Assembly (NCBI RefSeq): GCF_036417845.1
Contig: NC_089978.1
Coordinates: 89,026,007 to 89,090,006, forward strand
DNA: 64,000 nt
Direction: 5' to 3'
Source of the DNA: Apteryx mantelli
Taxonomy: Eukaryota; Chordata; Aves; Apterygiformes; Apterygidae
In this document: one piece after another, positions 1-11,878 of the stretch
Layout of the letters: the number at the start of each line of letters is the position of its first letter
Position numbering within the stretch: position 1 is the first letter of the stretch
Notes under the pieces: model-generated
The model's database searches: none
Told to the model about the DNA's origin: nothing
What the model saw: the letters and a program-made list of their open reading frames with translations, nothing else
Position numbers and translations under genes: made by a program

Positions 1-12
1 CTAGCCTACAAG

Positions 13-132
13 ACTGCCCAGTTTATAGTGTGGAAGACTGGAATTCCTGTCTGGGAGACATTTCACAGAAGTCGCAGATTGGCTACTGTATAAATGCAGC
101 AACCCTACAGCAATTAAGTTTTCCAGCTAGAG
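13..132 (+). CDS. MBTPS2: MBTPS2 coding exon (probably exon 7), site-2 protease luminal domain
   Basis: This exon starts after the acceptor AG at 11-12 and ends before the donor GTATGA at 133. It is 120 nt, with the first codon split (AC completes an Asp) and one base left over at the end. The translation includes [13 protein letters not shown] and [16 protein letters not shown], which I recognise as the Cys-rich luminal segment of site-2 protease (recalled human counterpart: DCPVTSVQDWNEC). S2P is a polytopic Golgi zinc metalloprotease that makes the second, intramembrane cut in SREBPs, ATF6 and related factors after site-1 protease. Three cysteines here belong to the disulphide-rich loop between the HExxH-bearing and LDG-bearing membrane segments. 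The HExxH exon lies upstream of the window. The exon number is inferred from the 11-exon human gene. Confidence 0.93.
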
Positions 133-2571
133 GTATGACTGTAGGTGGTCTCTTCATTATTCTAGACTGTAATTTTAGCATATCTTAAAGACTCTTTTGG
201 ATTTAGGATTTGTTAGTGGGAAGCATTTTGGTAAGTCAAGTCTACTATCCTGTCTTAAGCAATGACCAGTATTCCATTCCTTTTTGTGAAATGCTCTAGT
301 GAGGGAGAGAAAGAGGAAAGGTGAATTTCTCTTGTCTTCCAGTCATCCTATGTGAATATACTGTATGGTTTGAATAATGAAATTTGCCTCTCCAGGCTAT
401 TGCATAATTTGGTTATTACCAGTAATACAATTATTTCCTCTATTTTTAGTTCAGTTATATGGGTCAACTCAGTGATCTGTTGCAGATATAAATTTCACGC
501 GTTACGGTATTGCTCTGATCTGTGCAACATTACAAATTGTGTGGCTTAAGTTAATGATGTGCTTTATTATGGCCACTTCTGGTCTGTCTCACTGTACAGG
601 TTTTATGCTTCATTTGCTTCTTCAAGCTTACAGTGTCTTTGCCTATAAACTTAGTTCTGTCTGGATTGCACATATTTCTTCTAGAAGCCAGTTTATTTCC
701 TTCTGTTTTCATTTATACGTTAGATTGCTTGTTGCTGTAACAGCTTACCCCTGAGAAACAAAAAAATAGGAACTGAACTAAACTAGAACAATAAACAAAA
801 TTAAGTAGAACAAAAATAAACAGTCAAATTAAATTGTCTGAATGTCTTGTGACATGCCCTAAACCTCTCTAGAGTTTGGTTCATGCAAGCATCCATGGAG
901 ACTGAATTCCAAAGGTAAGAGGCTGCAGCTAAGCAAAACCTACTTAATGCTATTCAGAGCTTTAAAATTGTCAATGGCATTTTTCCATCATACTGGGAGT
1001 AAAAAGGAGGTCAGGCAGCTTGAGTACCCATGTTTTTTGATGCGTTATCATTCTCATGTGACATGGAAAAGATAACTTTTTGTTTTTTTCATATGTAAGG
1101 AAAGTAAACTTACAGCTGGATCTAAGATAAATATTTAAACCAAAAACTAGAGGAGCATGAGTAAGATTCTGGCTTTTAGATATCTAATAGTTTGGATTAT
1201 CTTCTGAAGATGAGGGGCAACTTTGGCACGTACTCTCATCTGGGCTGGGATGGCAAGTGAAAACCAGTTCCTAGATCCTAAAAAGACGTATGTGCTGAGA
1301 TTGTTGCCCTCAGAAATGCAATTTCGGAGTCATGGGTAATAAAACTGCATATTCTGCAGCAGAACCAGTCCTATTTAGATGGACATGCTAGAGACTTAAT
1401 ATTGCTTCTAAGCTTAGTTACTGTATTATGTTAGCAGCCCATTGTCCCACTGCTGCTTTCTAATCAGACCAGTCTGTCTCTATTTTCTGAGCCACAAACC
1501 TCCAGCAGTGAGAAATATTCCTCTGAAATTAAATGAACTGTGTTCAGTCTCTAGCAGCTGTCATTTGTCAAAAACTTGACAGTTCACAACTTGACATAAA
1601 TACAGAGTATCAATAAAAATGTGTGCAGCAAATGGACCCTGTCTACTTGACCATAAAACAAATGGAGAATAAACTATTTAAGATAAGTATGAAGCTAGAC
1701 TGAAAACGATGCCCCAAAGATCTTTTTGAAATAAAAAAAGGAGTTTTTAATGTAGTTTATAAGGAAACTAACTTTATGGTCATTCACCATTTGAAAATAT
1801 ATATGGTTGCTTAGCCTCAGGGTACTTGAAACAAAGCCCCAGGCATAAAGCTCCATATTAGTGGACTGCAGAGCATGCAGAGATAAATAGGCAACCAGTA
1901 TCTCAGGCCTGATCTACCTAAGGAAGGCAATCCAATGTTGCTGCAACACAGATTCTTATGGTGACATTCTTTTGTGGTTTTTTTTAAACTACTTCTTGTA
2001 GAGTAAGTCAAATTTGATTCACAAAGATTCTGTACCACGTTGTAGCTAAATCAGTTACACACTGTAGCTAAATCAGTTTTAAAATATCATTTTTCTACTG
2101 CTGTAGCCTTCAAGACTTGGAAAGCTTTAAAAGCCTGAATCTTGTAAAGGCTTTTCACGTTTTAGAAAGGGCATTTTGAGCCTTGGTCATTTCCATAGTC
2201 AGGCACTGAAATCAGTACAGCAGCAGGTAACAAATTTCTATTCTAGCAGTTAATGCTAGCTGGAGGCAACAGATAAAAGTATTTTGTAACTCATAATGCT
2301 CAGTACATTGTAGCAGTTGGTCCCCAGGCTCTCAAGGAGATTTTTTAAGATGAAAAAATCAGCATGTGAGAGAGATGATTGAAATCAGGTGGCATTCTTA
2401 AAATGGTGGTTTGTTTTCAGCTGTGACTGAGCCACATCCAGGCTCTGTGAATTACTGTAATTCCTTAAGGCTACAGAATGATTGTTTTGTTTTGTTCAGA
2501 GAATTTCATTTCTTTTCAGGAAGTTAGTATAATATGTTACTGATCTTTTGCTCTGTGCCTATGTTCTTTAG
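133..2571 (+). other. MBTPS2 intron (2439 bp), no gene seen
   Basis: AT-rich intron bounded by GT at 133 and AG at 2570-2571, joining phase-1 exon ends. I see no conserved coding frame in it. A 16-bp word (TGTAGCTAAATCAGTT) is repeated at 2041-2056 and 2063-2078, a small 22-bp-period duplication. Short open frames on both strands have no family resemblance. Confidence 0.85.
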
Positions 2572-2666
2572 TCTATAGAAGACTTGATGGCACAGTTGAA
2601 TGTTGTAGTAACAACAGCCTCACAGACATTTGCTTTTCATACAGCAATAACTTGGACAGCCACTTG
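2572..2666 (+). CDS. MBTPS2: MBTPS2 coding exon (probably exon 8), Cys-rich luminal loop with N-glycosylation sequon
   Basis: The acceptor AG is at 2570-2571 and a strong donor GTAAGT follows at 2667. The 95-nt exon begins with two bases that join the G left by the previous exon (codon GTC) and ends on a codon boundary. The 31 full codons include [11 protein letters not shown] and SLTDICFSY, matching the recalled human S2P stretch around YKRLDGSTECC. Three cysteines add to the luminal disulphide domain. An N-X-S sequon (Asn codon 2610-2612, then Asn, Ser) lies at or next to the position used for N-glycosylation in human S2P. The phase agrees with both neighbours, which makes the call firm. 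Confidence 0.93.
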
Positions 2667-4684
2667 GTAAGTTACTTAAGATGATGATTCTGTTTGGTAA
2701 ATCTAAAATTGTTAACATTAAATTAGTAATGTTTACCAACATTGTTATGCAGTATACTTAAGTGCTTAAGAATACCTAAAGTTTGTAATAAAGGTGTATG
2801 AATATATTACTTTCCCCATCTACAGCTAAGAAAAACAAAATTTTGGTTATGATTTTTTCCCATGATCAAACAAAGAATCTGTGGAAGAACAAGAAGAGAT
2901 CTTATACCCCTGATTCCTTTAGACAGGAGGACATTCCCTCTCCTTTTTTCTCTCATTTCCCCCATCTTCACTTTGAACACAGAGTATTCGAGAGTTAAAA
3001 AAAAAAAAAAGGCAACTTTTGAGAACTAGGTGAAATTGCTTATTTTGCAGCTCCAGTCTTTAAAGGTACTGAGCACTACAGGCAAAGCAAAGGACCGGAC
3101 TATCTGTTCAGTTATCTTATCTGAAGTCAGTAGAGCTGCTCCCTAGCTTAAGTAAAAACATGCAAGAAAAGGTCCTAGAGATTGCCAGATTTCTTAAAAT
3201 TAAGGCCTCTGCTTGATTCCTTCCTTCATCACACTAATTTTCCTGTAGCTTGTGGAAATACATAAAGTTTCTCGGTACGATTTTGCATTAGTCCCTTTAA
3301 AATACAGGAATGTTTGTTAAAAATAAGTTATCCACATTGACAGCAATGGAATATTTCTAACAGTTCTCTTTACAAGAACAAAGAGCACAAGTAACAATTG
3401 TGTAAACTTTTCTACATGTGTTGGTTTGTTACTTTTCTGACCTGGAGTGATAGATATCTCAAGAAATAGAAAATAAGTGTGTTCCTAAATCTGCTGTGTT
3501 TACAATTTCTCTAATGTTAAACTTTCCACTCCAATGTGTTTTTGTGGTATCTAGCCACCAAGAATTGGGTGCAGACCAACAGCTCATTTGAAATATGACA
3601 GTGGCTGGTAATATCCTTGAGTTCAGCAAGATTTGATAAATTGCTACCCCACAGAGCTTTGGCATTCTTGAGCGCATAGTTGCTGCTTAGGAGCAGAGAA
3701 GAAATAAAAGCATCTAAAAGCCTGTGACCTTCAAGTGTCCTTAGAATGACTACAAGTTTTTGAACAATTATTTTAAATTTTCTTTGCAGTGCTGTGCAGC
3801 TGTATTTGAAAACATCTAAATGCCCTCTCCCCCTAATTACAATACAAAGAACTGGTATTGAGGTTAATGGGGAGTGACTGATGCACATGCATCTATCTGT
3901 AGGGAGGAATGGCCATTACTGTCAGGCTAACAAGCAAGGGCATCCCCCTTTTTTCCTAGTAGATGAAGACTTTCTTGTTTGTGTTAAAGAACAAAAGGAA
4001 AATTACTACAGAGCTTTTTCAGGAGACGTGGGAGAAAAAACAAATTCCTGTTCCTTTCTGCTGTACTCTCTTTGGCCTGTGGGGAGCAAGAGAGATCAGG
4101 TCTTTCACACTGCTGAGCGAAGGAGTGTTATAAGTAGGATTTGGGACATAGAATTGCATTAAGTGCTGTGTATGTCTAGTTCAGAATGGTCTCTTAGCAA
4201 CCGCACAGACAAGGTAGGTTGGTTGAGTTGTTTGCTGAATTTAAGGTTTTGTTCAAACAAATACTGTTTTAGGTCAACAAGGACTAAAACTTCTTAAGCA
4301 GATAACTCAGTAGTATATTGATGAAGGTTCTGTTCATTACAAATGATTAACTTATGTTTAGTTGCCTTGATTTTGTGTGTGTGTCTTTCTTTAAAATAGC
4401 TTTTATTTTGGTGCATGTGTACGCTATCTCTTTTGCATTCTCCCAGAAGTGGAATAACAGGTTGATCATGTATATTTATATATTAGGTAGAAGCTCTGCA
4501 GGACATAGAAATCTGACAAAAATAAAAAATCATATTCTAGCTTGTTATGGCCTGGTAGTATGTCAGTAAAGCCCTTCCTTTGCTTTAAAAATAAATATAT
4601 ACTACACTTTTTTTTATCTGTAAATAATAAGTAATAAAGGAAAATACCTTTACATTTGATAAACGTTTTAAATGCCCTTTGCAG
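2667..4684 (+). other. MBTPS2 intron (2018 bp), no gene seen
   Basis: Bounded by GTAAGT at 2667 and by TTTGCAG ending at 4684. It contains an A13 run near 3000. A 123-codon open frame on the minus strand (3517-3888) does not resemble any family I recognise. Nothing else is supportable. Confidence 0.85.
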
Positions 4685-4880
4685 TATGCCTGTCTGCCAG
4701 CACGAAAAGTTATTGAGGCCAGCCAAGTTTGTCGAACTAACATGGACTGCCAGAAGGACTTTGTTCCGAGCTTGTGCGTGACTCCTTCTTTAGAGAACCA
4801 AACAAGGCTAATCAGGGTAAAACATCCACCTCATATTGACATGCTATTTGCAGGACACCCCATGCATCTCCAGTACACAG
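4685..4880 (+). CDS. MBTPS2: MBTPS2 coding exon (probably exon 9), luminal domain to membrane boundary
   Basis: The acceptor is TTTGCAG ending at 4684. The donor is GTTTGT at 4881, an off-consensus 5' splice site with T at +3. The exon has 65 codons plus one base. It reads [19 protein letters not shown], then [20 protein letters not shown], then GHPMHLQYT. The blocks CLPARK, VCRTN and VKHPP are S2P hallmarks. Four cysteines bring the total for the three luminal exons to ten. An Asn-Gln-Thr sequon (Asn codon 4796-4798) is present where the human protein, as I recall it, has ETHT and so no sequon. A G10 run sits 28 nt inside the following intron. Confidence 0.95.
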
Positions 4881-7800
4881 GTTTGTATTATTTATTTTAA
4901 AAATCTTGGGGGGGGGGAAAGAGTTTTAATATACTTTTCTTTGGCTGGCTGTTTGAACAAGGTCTTGGAGCACTCATCAGTTAACTTGTTTAAAACAGAA
5001 TCCATTTCTTGTTACAGCCAGTGGAGAGATATGGACTACTCAGGAAATAAGTAAATAAAATGTGCTTAAAATGAAATGTGCACAGTGCAATAAGTTATAA
5101 AGGTAACAGAACCATATGTGATATGAGATGGCTGTTTATTCAAAAAGTATGAAAGGGCTATTTCTATAACAGATTTCACTCAGTTTTGTCATAGGAACCA
5201 GACACCTGCATTTTGCAAACACTTAAACTTTTCAAAACGCTATTGTAAAATCTCTGTGGTGTCTTGCTCCAATACCTTGCCTAGTATATTAGCATGACTG
5301 CTTAAATCATGCCTACTATCTAAGTATCTATTACAGATTCCCATGACTACTGAGCCACAAGTACTGAGCCACAACATAGTTTTTTTCCTGATTTTTTTTT
5401 ATTAATTTGTTTAATTTGAGTGCCCTAAATTAAATAGTATGTAACAGTTTAGTTCCTTAATTTGAAATGGATTGCACCTGTCTTTTAGGCAGCCATATAT
5501 CCTTGAGCCAGGTATACAGGGAGAAAGTAATTTTACTCTTGGAGCAAGTATGTGAAGAATGAACAAACTCATCTGCATCTCTACTTAGTAGGGCAGGGTA
5601 AAAATGAGGTAGATATTAGCTTCAGGTAGTCTTAGAAAAGTATTAAGTATTAAACTATTGTGCCTTCAAGTGAGGAAAGTAAAGGAGGTGTCATGCCTCC
5701 AAAGAGTATCTGTGAATCATGGTACCTGCCAGAACTACTTTAGAAGTTCCTCACAGACAAGTATACTTTGTAGGGAAAGGTTTTAAATACATTTTGAAAT
5801 ATCTCCTTAGCAAGCCATTATGCTCTTCTGAATAAGCAATGGACTTAGGTACAACAGAGCTTGAGAAACAGTGATGAAATCTGGTTGTGTAACTACATTA
5901 ACATTCTTACATAAACATATTTTTTGTTAATCTGTCAGTCTTTTTGTGCTAGTCATGTTTTGATACTCCTTTAAAAATTTATTTATTTATTTTTACTTGT
6001 TTTTAGTATACGCTCTTGTAAGCCCAGAATATGATCTCTTCACTTCTGGCCTCTTACCATTTAGGAAGAAAAGCATTGTTCTGGTTGATACTAACAGACA
6101 ATTCAGTATCTGCTGACATCTACTCCATATGCAGCAACAAGTCTTTAAGAATAGTGTTTGATAATTATTTTAAGTTCCCTTGCTTGGCTCTCTAGTTTAA
6201 CAATACAGACTGAAGGTACTCTAGAACAATTGGTATTGTTCTCTTTTCCAATAAGTTGGGGCAATGGAGTTTTGATTAGCGTCTCCTACTAAACTGTAAT
6301 TCTGCAAGACAACCTAACCTGTCAGGCTTTCAGAGATCTCGGCAAAGAATGTTATTGCATTCATCTAGAAAGGTAGTTCTATTTTAAGAAGTTACTGTGT
6401 GAAAATATAACTTACACTGTATATATGGGAGTATAATTTTACAATGATTTACTGTATCCTGGGAATTGTGGACTTTGTGCAAACTTTACTGCAAAATCAA
6501 CCTATGCTCTATGTTCCCCTTGGAAAAACACCAGAAATACAATTACAGGATCCTGCCTTGGGTAGCAGGTATTTGTACTGTTGTAGAGTTCCATGCATTC
6601 CACTGAAATGACTTGTAAATATTTCAGACTTACTTTGCACTGTGCAATACTGGCTTGGGGACAAGAGGGATTTTTGATTTGTTTTGTTTTTTTTTCTAAT
6701 GTGGCTGATCAGAATGTGGTAACAGTTTTTCTACAGTTCAAAAAAGAAAAGAATCTCTTCCTCTACTGTGTGAGTTTTGAAATAGGAATAAGTAAGTTTT
6801 AATGGAATGCCTTGTTCTGTAGTATGTTCTTCCTGCAAGCATTATTTTTTTAGAGCAGTGCTGCATTTAACATGCAAGATGATACAGGAATTGCACAAGT
6901 GTGTACTATTACTTTAATAATGTCACTTGAAGTCATATTTGAAAAACTCTATGTATGTATTATTTGCTGTTTAGGCTTGCATTATTGTCATGATAGCCCT
7001 GATTTATGGAGGAGTAATTATTTCATATTTTCATTTGAAGCTAGCTAGCTTCTAGATACAAACTTTTTAAAATTTTATATCCATATTAGCCATTTACAAA
7101 GACTGGGCTGTTTAGTTTATTTCTAGAAAATGTTTCCATTTCCTCAAAATAAAATATCCTGTTAAGAATATTTTTGTTGTAACGGGCTCTACTTATAGCT
7201 CTTATTGACAATATAAAAACCTTGTAAAGAGTCATACTCCTAAGTGAACTTATATTGGTGTAGATTTGGCCAAAACTAACACAGAAGGAATGATTAGGAA
7301 TGGATGTTGATCAGGGTGGAAGCATTGATTCTTTTTTTTTTTAACTAGCATTCCCTAGAATATTCCCTATCCCTTGAATATAATCTAATATAAATTCAGC
7401 TGTGGATTTATTTCATGTGGTATTACTCAAGACTTTAAGATTTTTCTTACTGCAGGCCGGTTATGGTCTAGCTCTCCTTATACGGACAGATGATATGTAA
7501 GGTTGAAGTGGAGGGCCCTGTTATTACTGCCATGCAACTTTGCAGCATTTCTTTTTTGTTTTGTTTGAGTTTTTTTATTCCTTCATGTCATTTCTGGCAT
7601 TGCTAAATCTTGGCTTCCTTCTCTGGCCCTTGTTTGTTGGGCAGAATCTAGTGACTGACATTCATATTTGGACTGACATTCGTTTTACCTCTTTCCAGCA
7701 GTGTCTTGTGAAGATGAGCCTGGAGCCATTTCTGCCATTCTTTTCTTATCCCCTGAAGGACAGGTTTGCCTGCTAGATTAGATTTTGTCTGTTACAGCCC

Positions 7801-10222
7801 CTAAATTCATAGCCTCATATTACAGTGTCTAGAACCTAGTCCTGCAACTTTCTGAAGAGTTTGTTTGTGTCTTGAAGAGATTCTCTTGAAGAGTCTCTAA
7901 GAGGGTCTGCCCCAGCAGCAAGGGGATTTTCTTCTCCTTTGGAGTTTAGATCCATATCTGCTGGCTATCAGGGACAGCAGGGTTGTACAAAGAGGGAAGG
8001 AGTTTAGTGATCCATTCTGACTGTAGGCAGAACTTCAGGTTCAGGATGGTGACTTGTTAGTGGCCATTATGTATTTGTGAAGAGGCTGTCCAGCTTTGAA
8101 GTCAGAATATAGGCAAATAAATTCATACTGCAATATGTCTCTTTTGAAACCTTTGAATACTCTGGCTGTCTTAGCTGTTTTGCTGTTTTGGCTCATGGAC
8201 GAGAGGTCTGGTCAAATGTTCTGATACCAGCCTTCAGCTTAGTGAGTTGTTTTCCTTGGATATCTCTTGACTTGGATGCATCTGGCTTTCTGAGCTGGAT
8301 GGTGTCCAGGATTCCTTCTGATGTGTTCTTCACTCTGTTGTCCAACAGACCATTATTTATTCTCTCTCAGTTCCCCTAAGTCAAAGATCCTCAAGGTAAG
8401 GAAACAGAGAACATTGATTTTTCAAACCATCTTGGCCCAGCTGAGGTAGTTTTGGTATTGGGAACTTCTCTGCTTATTGACACACCAAAAATACTCTAGT
8501 TTTTGGACCCTTTGTTATCCAGATCTCTCCATCCTGTGGTATGCTTGCTTATTCTTGTAATTAGTACTCCTGACTCATCAGAAAGGCCCCTATTAACAGA
8601 TGAAAGCATGTTTATGTGACTGGGTTGATCAGTTCTCTGCTTAGTGTTGTTTTGGAATTGCACTTTCCTCTTATATCTTTGTCCCAATATTCTTGAATTG
8701 CTTATTGAACCTGAGGAAATCTGATCTCTCTGTATACTTAGCAGCAATATTGGTATGGTATTGGTATGTTATGTACTAGCAGCAGGGTTTCCAGTGTTCT
8801 CTTAGCCTGTTTTCAAAATTTCTCAGAGCGGGTTAAATTGTTCCTTTCCCAAGGGATGTTGTACAACAGTGGAATTTCAGCTTTTTGCTCAGAACTCTAA
8901 TCAATCTGTCCTTTGAACTCCTGTTCACGTACTTCTCCCTGTATGTGTTTATGGAGGTGGTATTTCTCATGGCTATAACTTTTTACCAGGATGGTAGGGA
9001 AAATTCAAGCCGTTACAACTGGCCTTCTCAACTCTGTGTTCAAAGCTGTTTCTTAGGGACAGAGCAGCTATTGTAGATACTATGCAAGCTCCTTCTGAAG
9101 GTGATTTTCTAATTCTACCTTAATTTACCTAAACCTCTTACCTCTTGGGATAAGACTCCATTATACTACAAGTGTCCCTTTCAGCTTTAACAGAATTGAG
9201 GCTTTCAAACAGTCCCTGAGGCTCACTGGAGAGAATGCTGTTTCTTTCAAAAGGTTATGTCAATCCTTTTTTTGAGACAACTTAGATGGAGCATCCCTGT
9301 ACTATCAGAGTGCACTCTGGGAGATCTTAAGCTACCTCAGTTTTCTTTGAAGAGAAAGTCTCTCATTGACATTTGACATGCAGCCAGCTGGAACCTCATC
9401 TACACCTTCGAGGAAGTTATGGTACCAAAGAAGTGTTTCAAGGTGATGTGGTGCTTGATACTGCCATCTTACAGTCACTGTTTGTATCAAGAATGCTGAA
9501 TCCCACCTCCCATGATTTTAAGTTGCATGAAGTTACTGCTTGTAGTCGCTTACAGTATCATTTGAAGATAGAAAAAGAGGCTATTTATTACTGACTGTCT
9601 GGTGTTAAGATGTGTAACACACCTGTGCCTCACTTCCTAACCCTTTCTTTTGCAAAGTGCATCTAGATCTCTGTTCCCTATTTGACTGGGAGCTGATATG
9701 CTCCACCTTTATATACCATGAGCTCAGCTTCAGAATGTGGGGATCTTCTACAGGTACTGGAACAGAAAAATTTTCTGGCCTTGAGAGAAAGTACATGTGT
9801 ACACCCAGGGTATGAATGTATACATGTTGACTACATATGTTGAAGAAGCCTGGTAACGATAATCTCTTTTTAAATGTTTTTATGGAAAGGGCTTAAATTA
9901 CACAACATGGTCCTTATGATTACAGATGTCCAGTTGTCTCTGAAAATATACATCTTAGATCTGCTTTTGCTGACATCATGCTAATTATATTTTGTGGAGT
10001 GATTTTTATTATGTTAATGACTATGTCTGAGAGAATTAATGGCTACACTCTGTCTTCTTAAAAAGAAAAAAAAAGAGCAAAACCATATTTAGATTGGTTA
10101 CTCATCCTGAAAAAAAGTCATTCCAAATCTGATTTTTCTGCAAAACTATAATCTAAAATTCATAATGTTATAATCCTGGAATGACTGTTCATTTTTTGTG
10201 TATCTTTATATTTTCATTTCAG
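4881..10222 (+). other. MBTPS2 intron (5342 bp), includes an unidentified higher-GC block
   Basis: Bounded by GTTTGT at 4881 and CATTTCAG ending at 10222. G10 lies at 4908-4917 and a short (TTTA)n tract near 5978-5995. From about 7450 to 9830 the composition shifts to more C, G and CTG/CT-rich DNA. The minus strand there has several short open stretches (8496-8747, 9605-9796) broken by stops, which looks like an old decayed insertion. I could not assign it to a family. The remainder is AT-rich with no recognisable feature. Confidence 0.75.
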
Positions 10223-10298
10223 TAAGTCTCAGCAGTTTTGTACCACGACATGACTTTCTAAGCATTGATCTGCCTGTGGTGATAGAGACATTTTGCAA
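10223..10298 (+). CDS. MBTPS2: MBTPS2 coding exon (probably exon 10), short 76-nt exon
   Basis: The acceptor is TTTCATTTCAG ending at 10222 and the donor is GTATCC at 10299. Joined to the G of the previous exon it reads [18 protein letters not shown], then VVIETFC, and leaves AA, which with the G of the next exon completes Lys. This matches the recalled human run [21 protein letters not shown], a hydrophobic stretch entering the next membrane segment. It is too short to be found as an open frame. It is identified by homology and by exact phase agreement (1 in, 2 out) with both flanking exons. Confidence 0.92.
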
Positions 10299-11655
10299 GT
10301 ATCCTTTGAAGTATGTTTGTTCTTTTAAGACAAAAAGGGAACTGTTTAGAATTTGATGACCCAGCAAGATTTCAGGTGGATATCATTTTCAACAGGATGC
10401 TCTGAAACATATCTCTAGAGTTCTGTACATCTTTACCCCATTCTGCAGTGATTCTTGTCCATGTGCCAAACTCAAAATGAAATGCCTCACTTCCTTATTT
10501 TTACCAGAAAATTTTTGGTCAGATTTTTTTTAACTCTTTCTTGAAAGTGGGTTTTAGTCAAAGCATTCCTGAATTTATGGCAAGATAAATGAGATGTTGT
10601 TGCAAGCTTCAGTGTATTGGAGCTAGCTATATAAATACTATTTCTTAGCCATTACCCTGAACTAAATAACAGGTATGGGTGTTCATTTTCATTCTCCTTT
10701 TTTTTTTTCTTCAAAGGAAAACTTTTCATATTCAAAAAGCAATATGATAACATTTAAAATATGGCTATTAATCTGTATTAATGACTGAGATTGTATATAT
10801 ACACACACATAAAGGATAATGGGCTTTGGATACAGCTAATCTAAGAACTCTTAGCCTTAGAAACTGAAATGTTAATGGGTAGTTAAAGACAGTTGAACAG
10901 TGTAGTTTAGATTTGTCCATAAAACATAAAAGATGGTACACAAGTTCCCCTTTTCTGGGGAATATGCCAAGGTTCACGCTGACCCAACTGGTTTCTGAGT
11001 CATATGTCTTCTTGTCCAGCCATTATAGAATGGAGGCCAGTAGCAAAGTTAGCAAGCCTTTACCAGCGATATGAATGATCTATCCTTACCTCATTCTCAC
11101 ATGCACATGCACGCACAGATATTCACACAACTTTTCTGGCTAACAGGTAAGTAGGAGAGAGTGCAGATTTCCAGTCATATTCTAACCATTTACTTACTCT
11201 GGAGAGGGAACGTTTTGGAAAGTATTCCTAATCATCGTTTCATACTTAGATCATAGGTCTAGAATGCCTTGTTACTACAGGCATAGTGTCAGAGTTATAA
11301 ACTTGCTCCAGTCTTCCAAAACCACACAAAGCAAGGGAGGAAGATGGGCAGCATTAAGTGTGTTCTTGCAATCGCCTGGTTTCATCTGAGCTGGAAAGGC
11401 TGCAGGTTGTTAAAGTATCTAAACATAGAGCTTGTTTGTTATTTAAAAACAAATGAACCCATAAAGGCAGTTTTCTGGGCTGTTATGTTATGGTGTAAAA
11501 CTTGTGGTCCTAATACATTTTCCATGAAACAATGGCAGCTAAAAAAAAACCTCGTGTTTCTCTTTGCATAGTAAAAGCAAAAAATATGTTTTGTCTTGAT
11601 TTTTGTTTTACATTTTCTTGAGTGTTATTCATGAACCTTAACTAATGTCAATCAG
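10299..11655 (+). other. MBTPS2 last intron (1357 bp), no gene seen
   Basis: Bounded by GTATCC at 10299 and CAATCAG ending at 11655. It contains a TGTATATATACACACACA palindromic tract near 10793 and a CACATGCACATGCACGCAC tract near 11099. Nothing coding is recognised. Confidence 0.85.
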
Positions 11656-11878
11656 GTACCTAATTTCACTGTCGGGAGCATTGGCAGTTATCAATGCTGT
11701 ACCATGCTTTGCTTTGGATGGTCAGTGGATATTAAATTCTTTCCTGGAAGCCACTCTGAGCTCACTGATTGTAGAAAAGCAGAACAGGGAGCTTGTTGGC
11801 TTTTTAATTTTACTTGCTGGCAGTGCACTTCTGGCTGCCAACGTTGCACTAGGACTTTGGATGGTGACAGCACGGTAG
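11656..11878 (+). CDS. MBTPS2: MBTPS2 terminal coding exon with LDG zinc-ligand motif and stop codon
   Basis: The first base G after the acceptor at 11654-11655 completes Lys. The reading is then [34 protein letters not shown], and it ends [16 protein letters not shown] with stop TAG at 11876-11878. LDG (Asp codon 11717-11719) is the conserved motif of site-2 proteases that supplies the third zinc ligand, working with the two His of HExxH encoded upstream of the window. Two hydrophobic stretches ([13 protein letters not shown] and [20 protein letters not shown]) are membrane segments. The ATG at 11645 lies in the intron and is not a start. The human C-terminus is recalled as [13 protein letters not shown], so the ending is conserved except for loss of that NVT triplet. 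Confidence 0.96.

Noticed and set aside
3517..3888. 123-codon minus-strand frame in an MBTPS2 intron
   Set aside because: No recognisable family, no flanking signals, and it lies in an intron with ordinary composition.
4679..4900. 73-codon frame as an independent small gene
   Set aside because: It is MBTPS2 exon 4685-4880 with a few intron codons at each side.
11645..11655. ATG at 11645 as the start of a 77-residue membrane protein
   Set aside because: The ATG lies in the intron before the acceptor at 11654-11655. The frame is the last exon of MBTPS2.
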